A stretch of DNA of 11,407 bases from SKLM01 sp964542755. GTDB lineage: Bacteria > Chloroflexota > Anaerolineae > B4-G1. The stretch covers positions 1-11,407 of the forward strand of contig CAZIWL010000141.1 of assembly GCA_964542755.1 (NCBI GenBank), given 5' to 3'. A program made the translations under genes and the position numbers. The notes under the pieces are model-generated. The model searched no databases and was not told the DNA's origin. It saw only the letters and a program-made list of their open reading frames with translations. Positions 5,342-11,407 of this stretch are shown in pieces; position 1 is the stretch's first letter, and each line of letters begins with the position of its first letter.

Positions 5342-6417
5342 AGACACTCAAGCAAATCGAAGCAAGGTATGAAGAGCTGATGGAGTTGATGGCCGACCCG
5401 GAAGTCGTGCAGGATCACCTGCGCGTTGCCGAGCTGGCCAAGGAGCGCGCTGAGCTGGAGGACGTGGTCACTGCCTACCGTGCGTTCAAGGCGACATCCG
5501 AGGAACTCGACGACACAATCGAGCTGCTCGAGGACGACATCGGCCCAGAATTGCGCGAGCTTGCCGAGATGGAGGTGGCAGAGCTCGAGGAGCGCAAGCA
5601 GGCGCTTCACGACAACCTGCAGCGGCTGCTCATTCCGAAGGACCCACGGGATGTCAAGGACGTGATCGTCGAGATTCGGGCTGGAGCGGGCGGCGACGAG
5701 GCCGGCCTGTTCGCCGCTGATCTCTATCGTATGTATACTCGCTACGCGGAACAGAGGGGCTGGAAGACGGAGATCCTCAGCACGCATCCGACCGGGATCG
5801 GGGGATTCAAGGAGGTTGTGTTCGACGTGAAAGGGCGCGGCGCCTTTTCGCATTTCAAATTTGAGAGCGGCGTCCATCGCGTGCAGCGCGTGCCCATCAC
5901 GGAGTCCTCTGGGCGAATTCATACCTCGACAGTGACGGTGGCGGTGCTACCGGAGATGACCGACGTCGAGGTCGAGTTAAAACCCGAGGATATCGAGATG
6001 GAGGCCTATCGGGCCTCCGGGCCGGGTGGACAGCACATGCAGAAGAACGCCACCGCCATTCGCTTGATCCACAAACCCTCCGGCATGACCGTGGCCTGCG
6101 AGTCAGAGCGTTCTCAGACGAAGAACAAGCGGCGCGCTCTCTCGATCCTGCGCTCTCGGCTCTATGAGGAGAAGCTCCAGAAACAGCGGAAGAAGCGCGC
6201 CCGGGCGCGGCGTCTGCAGGTAGGTACCGGCGACCGCAGCGAGAAGATCCGCACGTACAACTTTCCCCAGAACCGGATCACGGATCACCGCATCAATTTG
6301 ACGCTTCACCAGCTGTCCAATGTGCTGGATGGAGACCTGGAGCCGTTCGTTGAGGCGCTGCGTGCGGAGGAGCAGAAGGAGCAGTTAGAGGCCATTGGCG
6401 AGGGAAACGAACTCTAG
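5335..6417 (+). CDS. prfA: Peptide chain release factor 1
   Basis: RF1 reads UAA and UAG in the ribosomal A site and triggers release of the finished protein. The 360-residue length is standard. The N-terminal coiled domain covers about residues 1-100. The codon-recognition motif of the PxT type is PIT (187-189) within HRVQRVPITESSGRIHTS, which marks RF1 rather than RF2 (SPF). The catalytic GGQ is at 231-233 in SGPGGQHMQKN, followed by the usual basic stretch ERSQTKNKRRAL. ATG 5335 is the first start possible, because an in-frame TAG lies three codons upstream. Its Shine-Dalgarno (AGGG, four bases away) is weak. The gene ends in TAG, a codon only RF1 decodes. prmC, whose product methylates the GGQ glutamine, follows after 44 bases. 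Confidence 0.97.
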   Translation: MLETLKQIEARYEELMELMADPEVVQDHLRVAELAKERAELEDVVTAYRAFKATSEELDDTIELLEDDIGPELRELAEMEVAELEERKQALHDNLQRLLIPKDPRDVKDVIVEIRAGAGGDEAGLFAADLYRMYTRYAEQRGWKTEILSTHPTGIGGFKEVVFDVKGRGAFSHFKFESGVHRVQRVPITESSGRIHTSTVTVAVLPEMTDVEVELKPEDIEMEAYRASGPGGQHMQKNATAIRLIHKPSGMTVACESERSQTKNKRRALSILRSRLYEEKLQKQRKKRARARRLQVGTGDRSEKIRTYNFPQNRITDHRINLTLHQLSNVLDGDLEPFVEALRAEEQKEQLEAIGEGNEL

Positions 6418-6461
6418 CATCACCGCCAGCTGAAGCGCCCATCGCCGCCGGACAACGGGCC

Positions 6462-7415
6462 GTGACTCCGACTGTGGCATGGCCGGACGAATCTGTGATA
6501 ACAACATACAGGACAGAAGCGGCAACCCAGGAAACAGCAGCCGCCGATACGGAACCAGTTCCGAGTAGGCAATTCCCCCCATCGACCGTAGGCCGCGCCC
6601 TCCAAGAAGCGTCGATCCATCTGCGCACCGTCTCGGAGACCCCCCGCGTGGAAGCCGAGATTCTGCTGATGCACGTTCTCGACGCCTCACGGTCCCAGTT
6701 GCTGACGCATCCGGATAAGTCTCTTTCGTCGGATCAGCTTGCGAGGTTCGAGGCTCTGGTCGGGGAGCGCGGTGCAGGCTACCCGTTGCCCCACCTCACG
6801 GGGCGTATCGAGTTCTACGGACTGGAGATTGAGGTCACAGCTGAGGTTCTCATACCCAGGCCGGAGACGGAGACGCTGGTCGACTTGGCGCTGGCACGAT
6901 GTCCCAGGTCGGTGGTCGACGTTGGCACGGGCTCCGGATGCATCGCCGTCGCCCTCGCTAAGGAGCGCCCGGATCTGGAGGTATGTGCGATCGACATCTC
7001 CCCGGCTGCGCTGGCCGTCGCTCAGCGGAATGCCGAGCGGCACGGGGTCGACGACCGGGTGCAGTTCATCGTCAGCAACCTCCTCGATCGGCGGCCGAGC
7101 CCGGTCGACTTGATCGTCTCCAATCCACCATACGTCTCCGCTGACGAATGGGCGGCCCTTCCGCCCACCATCCGCCATTACGAGCCGCGGCTGGCCCTGG
7201 AAGGAGGCTCTGATGGGCTGGACCTGATCCGCAGGCTCTTGTCCCAGTCCCAGGGGCTTCTCGAACCGGGGGGAGCGCTCCTGATTGAGATTGGGGCGAA
7301 TCAGGCCGAGAAGGTGAGAGAGATCGCGAAGACCGTCTTTCCGCAGCAGGGAACCGTGGTTAGGATCCATCCGGATCTCGCAGGCCGTGATCGGGTGCTG
7401 GAGGTGCAGGTGTGA
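6462..7415 (+). CDS. prmC: Release factor glutamine N5-methyltransferase
   Basis: PrmC uses S-adenosylmethionine to methylate the GGQ glutamine of RF1 and RF2. The Rossmann motif VVDVGTGSGCIAVALA (151-166), the IPRPETE segment (131-137) and the catalytic NPPY (221-224) are all present, and the C-terminus ends in the usual LAGRDRVLEV. The helical N-terminal domain begins at about residue 42 (TVGRALQEAS), so the frame carries some 40 extra residues of low-complexity, hydrophilic sequence. In-frame starts are GTG at 6462, 6474 and 6495, none with a clear Shine-Dalgarno, and none lies closer to the domain. The exact start is therefore uncertain. The gene follows prfA closely and its stop overlaps the next start by four bases. 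Confidence 0.95.
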   Translation: MTPTVAWPDESVITTYRTEAATQETAAADTEPVPSRQFPPSTVGRALQEASIHLRTVSETPRVEAEILLMHVLDASRSQLLTHPDKSLSSDQLARFEALVGERGAGYPLPHLTGRIEFYGLEIEVTAEVLIPRPETETLVDLALARCPRSVVDVGTGSGCIAVALAKERPDLEVCAIDISPAALAVAQRNAERHGVDDRVQFIVSNLLDRRPSPVDLIVSNPPYVSADEWAALPPTIRHYEPRLALEGGSDGLDLIRRLLSQSQGLLEPGGALLIEIGANQAEKVREIAKTVFPQQGTVVRIHPDLAGRDRVLEVQV

Positions 7416-8230
7416 ATGATGTGATTGACCTGGTGGCGCTGGACCTGGACGGCACCCTGATCGGTGATCAGATGGCGATCCGAGATCCAGTACGACGGGC
7501 GATCCGACGTGCGCAGGAGCAGCACGTGACTGTGACGTTAGCAACTGGGCGTATGTTTGACGCGGCTCTCGAGTTTGCCCGTGATCTGGCCATCGATGCG
7601 CCTCTGATCTGCTACCAGGGCGGGCTCATTCAAGCTCCGGATAGTCAGACGCCTCTATTTCGCGCGACAATGGATCCAGACGTTGTCCGGGAGGCCTTGA
7701 ACTGGCGTACGTATGAGACGGACGCGAATTGGCACATGGTGCTGTATGCTGACAATGCCCTTTTTGTTGCCGAACAACGGCACCCTGAGCGCTTCTATCG
7801 CGACCTCTTGGGAACCAACCTCCAGTGGGTGGATGATCTTGAGTCGGTGCTTGCGGACCATACCCCGGAGAAGTTTCTGTTCATCGCCGACCCGGGTGAG
7901 GCGGACCGCATCGAAGCCGCGATGCGGGAACGGTTTCGTGAGCAGGTGGAGGTCGTTCGATCTCACGCGAAACTCGTTGAGGGGAACCCGTTGGGGGTTT
8001 CGAAGGGCGATGGGCTGAGGCGGCTCGCTCAGCATCTTGGGGTGGAGCGACAGCGGGTGATGGCCGTTGGGGATCAGGGTAACGACGTGTCGATGATTCG
8101 CTGGGCCGGCGTCGGCGTGGCGATGGGAGACGGTAGTCCGGCCGCCAAGGCCGTGGCCGACTGGATCGCCCCATCGTTCTCCGAAGACGGCGCAGCCGCG
8201 GCTATCCAGCGGTTTGTCCTGGGAGGCTGA
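7412..8230 (+). CDS. Cof-type HAD-superfamily phosphatase (HAD-IIB)
   Basis: Enzymes of this family hydrolyse sugar phosphates, flavin phosphate or other small phosphorylated metabolites in the cytoplasm. In the 272-residue protein, motif I is DLDGT (11-15) with nucleophile D11 and acid D13. Motif II lies in TLATGR (42-47), the conserved lysine is K198 in SKGDGL, and motif IV is GDQGNDVSMI (220-229). The cap domain between motifs II and III is of the C2 type, as expected from length and spacing. GTG at 7412 shares the bases GTGA with the end of prmC and has GGAGG seven bases upstream, so coupled translation with prmC is likely. The substrate cannot be predicted. Confidence 0.93.
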   Translation: MNDVIDLVALDLDGTLIGDQMAIRDPVRRAIRRAQEQHVTVTLATGRMFDAALEFARDLAIDAPLICYQGGLIQAPDSQTPLFRATMDPDVVREALNWRTYETDANWHMVLYADNALFVAEQRHPERFYRDLLGTNLQWVDDLESVLADHTPEKFLFIADPGEADRIEAAMRERFREQVEVVRSHAKLVEGNPLGVSKGDGLRRLAQHLGVERQRVMAVGDQGNDVSMIRWAGVGVAMGDGSPAAKAVADWIAPSFSEDGAAAAIQRFVLGG

Positions 8231-8258
8231 ACGGAGGCCACGTGGTGCGGATGGGGGC

Positions 8259-9017
8259 TCAACTCCCCCCTTTCTCCGCCACCAGGAAGTGTGATAGCCC
8301 GAAGGCGCGGAAGATCGTCCGCTCCAGCGCGTAGGTGAGACCGCGAAGGACCCGCCCGAGGGTGGGCGAGCGGGCCACGATGTTGTCATAGCCGGGATAG
8401 ATCTGGGTGTGGCGCACCACACTTAGATTCAGCCCCTCCAGCAAGGAGCGGAGACCAGGCGTCGTGTAGGCCCGTACGTGGGGGGCCAGCCGATCGCGGA
8501 GCCCGGTGGGCAGCCAGTTCACGAGGGGGATGTTCCCGAAGTGATAGCGCCCGCGCCAGAAGACCCCATGAGTTTCGAACGCGTACAGCCGGTTGGGCAC
8601 GAAGATGGCGAGTCGTCCCCCGGGCCGAAGTACGCGGGCCATCTCGACGACGCAAGCCCGATCGTCCTCGACGTGCTCCAGGACCTCGTGGGAGAAGACG
8701 ATGTCGAAAACGTCCTCGGCGAAAGGCAGTCGCTCTCCGACGGCTTGAACCATCCCTTTGGCGCGGGACTGTGCCTCCACGGCCCTTTCACGCTCGATCT
8801 CAACGCCGAAGACGTGCTCCGTCTCGCGGAGGAACGCGGCCGTGTACATGCCGAGCCCAGACCCGACATCGAGCACGCGCCTGCCGCCAAGCTCCGTCCA
8901 CCGACGGACCATTTGGAAGCGCCTCTCCTGCCCCGCGCGCCAGACGTAGCTGGGCAGACCCCGCTGCGCAGCCTTGCTCCCCTCAGCGTGCTGGTGGCAC
9001 TCCATCGATTCAGCCAC
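8259..9017 (-). CDS. Class I SAM-dependent methyltransferase (Methyltransf_11 type)
   Basis: The 252-residue protein has the SAM-binding motif VLDVGSGLG (48-56), the acidic end of strand 2 at GVEIE (71-75), and the motif LPFAEDVFDIVFSHEVLEHV (97-116). RVLRPGGRLAIFVPN (128-142) follows, a standard order for small-molecule or lipid/sugar methyltransferases. After residue 145 comes a segment rich in aromatic residues (FWRGRYHFGNIPLVNWLP) that is not part of the core fold and probably shapes the acceptor site. GTG 9017 lies 12 bases after the ubiX stop; an ATG four codons in (9005) is the alternative start. No good Shine-Dalgarno decides between them. It is the last gene of the minus-strand run and converges on the HAD gene with 28 bases between. 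The acceptor is unknown. Confidence 0.88.
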   Translation of the reverse strand: MAESMECHQHAEGSKAAQRGLPSYVWRAGQERRFQMVRRWTELGGRRVLDVGSGLGMYTAAFLRETEHVFGVEIERERAVEAQSRAKGMVQAVGERLPFAEDVFDIVFSHEVLEHVEDDRACVVEMARVLRPGGRLAIFVPNRLYAFETHGVFWRGRYHFGNIPLVNWLPTGLRDRLAPHVRAYTTPGLRSLLEGLNLSVVRHTQIYPGYDNIVARSPTLGRVLRGLTYALERTIFRAFGLSHFLVAEKGGS

Positions 9018-9029
9018 TCGCCCGTTGTC

Positions 9030-9596
9030 TCACCCTTCCCATCGGGTGTACAGGTTGTTGTCCACCCCTACCTGTGAGAGCACCCGGCCCAGCGTCTCGT
9101 CAACCAGGTCCTCAATCGTCTCAGGGCGACCGTAGAACGCGGGGACCGGCGGAAGGATCGTAGCGCCGACCTCTGCGGCATTGACCATCAGACGGAGCTG
9201 TCCGAGATGAAGAGGGGTCTCGCGGACGACGAGCACCAGCGGACGGCGCTCCTTCAACGTGACGTCGGCTGCGCGCCGTATCAGGTTGGCGGCATAGGAG
9301 TTCGCGACAGCCGAAAGCGTCTTGATGGAGCACGGTACGATGATCATGCCGTCCGTGGGGAAGGAGCCGCTAGCGATGGGGGCGGCCAGGTCGTCGGGAC
9401 GATAGGCCACGTCGGCCAACCCCTCGATCTCTGCCACCGTCCTGTCCGTCTCCCGGGTAATGATCAGACCGGCGGCAAGACTCACCACCAGGTGAGTTTC
9501 GATGTCCGGCCGTTTGGCCAGCGCCTCCAAGAGTCGGATGCCGTAGACCGCCCCACTGGCTCCCGAGATGCCGATCACAAGTCGTCTACGCGTCAT
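9030..9596 (-). CDS. ubiX: Flavin prenyltransferase UbiX
   Basis: UbiX attaches a dimethylallyl group to FMN, producing the prenylated FMN that UbiD-family decarboxylases need. The 188-residue length is normal. The N-terminal flavin site GISGASGAVYGIRLLEAL (9-26) is intact. Other family motifs are PCSIKTLSAVANSYAANLI (88-106), RETPLH (125-130) and PPVPAFYGRP (149-158), and the end reads LYTRWEG. AAGGAGGG (plus-strand 9605-9612) lies eight bases before ATG 9596 and fixes the start. It is 19 bases after ubiE/menG and 12 before a methyltransferase gene, evidently one operon. The only UbiD partner visible in the window is the gene at 3172-4488. A role in menaquinone or ubiquinone synthesis is inferred from this context. 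Confidence 0.96.
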   Translation of the reverse strand: MTRRRLVIGISGASGAVYGIRLLEALAKRPDIETHLVVSLAAGLIITRETDRTVAEIEGLADVAYRPDDLAAPIASGSFPTDGMIIVPCSIKTLSAVANSYAANLIRRAADVTLKERRPLVLVVRETPLHLGQLRLMVNAAEVGATILPPVPAFYGRPETIEDLVDETLGRVLSQVGVDNNLYTRWEG

Positions 9597-9615
9597 CAGG
9601 TCGTCCCTCCTTGGC

Positions 9616-10332
9616 TTAATCGCCCCGCACGCCGACGTGTAGCGTGACTGCGCCCAGTGCCAGCTTCCGGCAACACACGTCCCGCAGGCCGACGCGTTCC
9701 ATGGTCGTCTTTAGCTCCTCGGGCGTCTCGAACCGCTCCACCGACCGAGGCAGGTAGCGGTAGGCCGCCGGCTGGCCCGTCAGGAGGCCCGTCACACGGG
9801 GCATTAGATCCGAGAAGTAGAACCGGAAGAGGGCCCCAAAGACCGGTGTCCGGGGCCAACTCATCTCCAAACACGCCACGCGCCCCCCCCGCCGCACGAC
9901 GCGGTGTTGCTCGCCAAGGGCCTGCTCGACATCCACCACGTTGCGCATCACGAAGGCGCTGACCGCTCCGTCAAAGGTCTGACCGGGAAAGGGGAGCCGC
10001 AGCCCCGTGGCTTGCGCCACCCCCACGGGCTCCATCCCGGCCTTCCGGCGCCCATACGCCATCATAGCCCAGGTCGGGTCGACCCCGATCACCGTCGTGT
10101 CCGGCCAGCGTTCCTTTATGGCCAGCGCCATGTCGCCCGTGCCGACGCCGACGTCCACAACCTTACCGTCGTCGGGAAGGTCAAGGGCAGCGGCGGCCAG
10201 CTTGCGCCAATACCGGTCCCGCCCGAGCGACATCAGCCGGTTCATGGCGTCGTAGCGCGCCGCGATGCGAGAGAAAAGGCGCGGTGAGTCCGAAGCGTCT
10301 ATGAAGCGCTCTCTCTCGGAGGGCCTCCTCAT
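9616..10332 (-). CDS. ubiE: UbiE/MenG-type demethylmenaquinone methyltransferase
   Basis: UbiE/MenG performs the C-methylation that turns demethylmenaquinone into menaquinone (or the matching ubiquinone step), the last reaction of the pathway. The 238-residue protein shows the family opening FSRIAARYDAMNRLMSLGRD (20-39). SAM motif I is VVDVGVGTGD (58-67), the mid-motif is DGAVSAFVMRNVVD (121-134), and the characteristic YLPRSVERFETPEEL occurs at 193-207. The ATG at 10332 has no convincing Shine-Dalgarno but agrees with family length. It lies 52 bases after ridA and 19 before ubiX. Position next to ubiX supports a quinone role. Some related class I methyltransferases share these motifs, so substrate choice remains an inference. 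Confidence 0.9.
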   Translation of the reverse strand: MRRPSERERFIDASDSPRLFSRIAARYDAMNRLMSLGRDRYWRKLAAAALDLPDDGKVVDVGVGTGDMALAIKERWPDTTVIGVDPTWAMMAYGRRKAGMEPVGVAQATGLRLPFPGQTFDGAVSAFVMRNVVDVEQALGEQHRVVRRGGRVACLEMSWPRTPVFGALFRFYFSDLMPRVTGLLTGQPAAYRYLPRSVERFETPEELKTTMERVGLRDVCCRKLALGAVTLHVGVRGD

Positions 10333-10384
10333 CGGAGAGACATCTTGCGAACGGTTCTGCTGGCCGGAGACCGACCGGGTGTGC

Positions 10385-10804
10385 TTAAGAACAGCCGCAC
10401 CCGTCGTCTCCGTCTTCGCAGTCGCAAGCTTCAGCGACTGCCTCGATCTCCACGCGCCCGCCCAGGGGGAGGGCGGCGACCTCGACAGCCGAACGCGCGG
10501 GGGGGGCCTCGGAGAAGAACTCCGCGTAGACCTCGTTCATCTGGGAGAACTCCTCCATGTCCTGGAGAAAGACCGTCACCTTGACCACGTGCTGGAGGCA
10601 CGAGCCTGCAGCCTCCAGCACGCCCTCTACGTTCTTCAGTGCCCGACGTGTCTGACTCTGGATATCCGGCCCGGCGAACTCGCCGGTCTCCGGGACCAGG
10701 CCCAGTTGTCCGGCGGTGAAAATGAAGTGCCCAAGGCGAACGCCTTGGGAATACGGGCCAACGGCGGCTGGCGCCTGATCGGTTGAGATGATGTCTTTGC
10801 TCAT
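10385..10804 (-). CDS. ridA: RidA/YjgF-family enamine/imine deaminase with Cys-rich acidic tail
   Basis: RidA hydrolyses reactive enamine and imine intermediates such as 2-aminoacrylate released by PLP enzymes. Residues 1-125 cover the family: APAAVGPYSQGV (11-22), FTAGQLGL (29-36), VVKVTVFLQDM (73-83), and the catalytic arginine R104 in PPARSAVEVA. The end of the fold is VEIEAVAE. Residues 126-139 add an unusual tail, ACDCEDGDDGCGCS, with four cysteines and five acidic residues. I take ATG 10804 as the start because MSKDIISTDQAPAAVGP matches family N-termini. An in-frame upstream extension of 26 codons reads as non-family sequence. GGAGGGAG (plus 10816-10823) precedes the start at 11 bases. 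A -10-like TATGAT (plus 10838-10843) lacks a matching -35. Confidence 0.93.
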   Translation of the reverse strand: MSKDIISTDQAPAAVGPYSQGVRLGHFIFTAGQLGLVPETGEFAGPDIQSQTRRALKNVEGVLEAAGSCLQHVVKVTVFLQDMEEFSQMNEVYAEFFSEAPPARSAVEVAALPLGGRVEIEAVAEACDCEDGDDGCGCS

Positions 10805-10951
10805 AGTTAGGTTTGCTCCCTCCGTGGCTGCGTCTTGATCATACGGTCTTCGGATAGCTCCACCGGGATGCCCGGGCTCCAAGGATCTGGATAAGCTTGA
10901 AGGCCCGGCCTACGTTGGGTGCAGCGTGGTGAACGCCCTCACCTATCCGTC

Positions 10952-10977
10952 GGCTCTGCGCTTAGCCTGTCAGAGCC
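10952..10977. repeat. Inverted repeat upstream of ridA
   Basis: GGCTCTG (10952-10958) and CAGAGCC (10971-10977) are perfect complements with a 12-base loop. On the minus strand nothing like a U tract follows, so if transcription enters from the strong promoter at the right edge this would be a plain leader hairpin. I see no gene between 10805 and 11055. Confidence 0.35.
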
Positions 10978-11055
10978 AGCGTCCCACTCCGTTTTCTTCC
11001 CGTCCGCGCGCTCTCAGACCATGGGCTGTTGCTCGGCGTCGAACCACGGCTGATA

Positions 11056-11311
11056 TCACGTCGTCATCGTACAGCTGGCGGGGATGACCAGATTGGCCGA
11101 TGGCATGTACTGAAGCGGAACGGGCAGAGTCGCCGAGGTCCATAACACGCCGGTTGGAGGCGATCGTCCACGTTGATCATCGGACCGTCCGGTGTCAGGC
11201 GTATCTCAAGCCAGCGCCATGGGCCTGACGTCACGCCGCACCCCAGGCCAACCAACCCCACCACCAGCGCGGGGGCGTGGGGATAAGCAGGAGATGCAGT
11301 CGCTTACGCAT
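11056..11311 (-). pseudogene. Frameshifted small lipoprotein-like gene, or a Trp-rich short ORF
   Basis: ATG 11311 has an ideal ribosome site (AGGGAGG, plus 11319-11325, seven bases away) and a near-consensus promoter. The frame begins MRKRLHLLLIPTPP but stops after 26 residues at 11231. Adding one base in the run of five C at 11271-11275 continues it as ALVVGLVGLGCG, a hydrophobic signal ending in a possible lipobox cysteine, then GPWRWLEIRLTPDGPMINVD. A second one-base shift near 11149-11156 leads to VLWTSATLPVPLQYMPSANL and a stop at 11056. With both shifts the product is 85 residues. The shifts may be real decay or sequencing errors. The unshifted reading contains RWWWGWLAW and could be a short peptide in its own right. 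I recognise no family. Confidence 0.45.
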
Positions 11312-11356
11312 TGGGGGACCTCCCTGATGGAACCCGAGCGTCCTTGAGTGCGGACG

Positions 11357-11385
11357 ATTATATCGTGGCCAAGGAGCCAAGTCAA
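11357..11385 (-). promoter_or_regulatory. Near-consensus sigma-70 promoter reading leftward
   Basis: Read on the minus strand, TTGACT (plus 11380-11385, 5 of 6 consensus bases) and a perfect TATAAT (plus 11357-11362) are 17 bases apart. Transcription should begin near 11350, about 40 bases before the ATG at 11311. It could also serve ridA-ubiE-ubiX, since no strong terminator is seen in between. Confidence 0.8.
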
Positions 11386-11407
11386 ACCCACGGGCTGCGG
11401 TCCATCC

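Noticed and set aside
8253..8269. Bidirectional terminator between the HAD and methyltransferase genes
   Set aside because: The only pairing is GGGGG with CCCCC around a 7-base loop, and it reaches into the methyltransferase coding sequence. No T tract follows on either strand.
10805..10882. N-terminal extension of RidA to 10882
   Set aside because: The added 26 residues do not resemble any RidA N-terminus, and a Shine-Dalgarno sequence lies inside the stretch, serving the ATG at 10804.
11206..11391. A 61-codon minus-strand frame at the right edge
   Set aside because: It begins within the -35/-10 promoter region, has no ribosome site, and its translation has no signal, membrane or family feature. 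The frame starting at 11311 has far better initiation signals.

Overview
The window reads as a GC-rich bacterial chromosome segment carrying housekeeping genes, with no mobile genes. Chloroflexota is the most likely source, but this is inference. The grounds are a SpoVS homologue outside an evident endospore locus, a UbiD/UbiX pair beside a MenG-type methyltransferase, and an RF1 with a GGQHMQKN active-site segment. No rRNA, tRNA or CRISPR array was found, so the phylum call cannot be tightened from this sequence alone.

Layout, left to right. (1) The 3' end of a primary sigma factor gene, followed by a clear intrinsic terminator. (2) A 457-base gene-free stretch holding that terminator, two adjacent hairpins (one REP-like) and a threefold 18-bp tandem palindrome that runs into the metG promoter. 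(3) metG, a nitroreductase gene, a ubiD-family decarboxylase gene and spoVS, all on the plus strand. A long hairpin ends this block. (4) A strong promoter, then prfA, prmC and a Cof-type HAD phosphatase gene. The last two overlap by 4 bases. RF1 and the methyltransferase that modifies its GGQ glutamine form the classic pair. (5) Convergent to these, a minus-strand run read from right to left: ridA, ubiE/menG, ubiX and a class I methyltransferase gene, spaced 52, 19 and 12 bases apart. (6) At the right edge, a near-consensus minus-strand promoter and ribosome binding site lead into a short reading frame that looks like a frameshifted lipoprotein gene.

How the genes relate. UbiX makes prenylated FMN, the cofactor of UbiD-family decarboxylases, so the ubiD and ubiX genes are functionally linked although they lie about 4.5 kb apart on opposite strands. 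With UbiE/MenG next to ubiX, a role in quinone (probably menaquinone) synthesis is a reasonable inference. RidA, the nitroreductase and the HAD protein are general metabolic or repair functions.

Most worth a second look: the palindrome array overlapping the metG -35 box; the methionyl-tRNA synthetase whose KMSKS loop reads GMSGS; the cysteine/aspartate tail on RidA; the acidic tail on SpoVS; a short upstream frame whose UAG stop overlaps the RF1 start codon; and the broken lipoprotein (or Trp-rich leader) locus at the right edge. None of these amounts to a clearly new multi-gene system.
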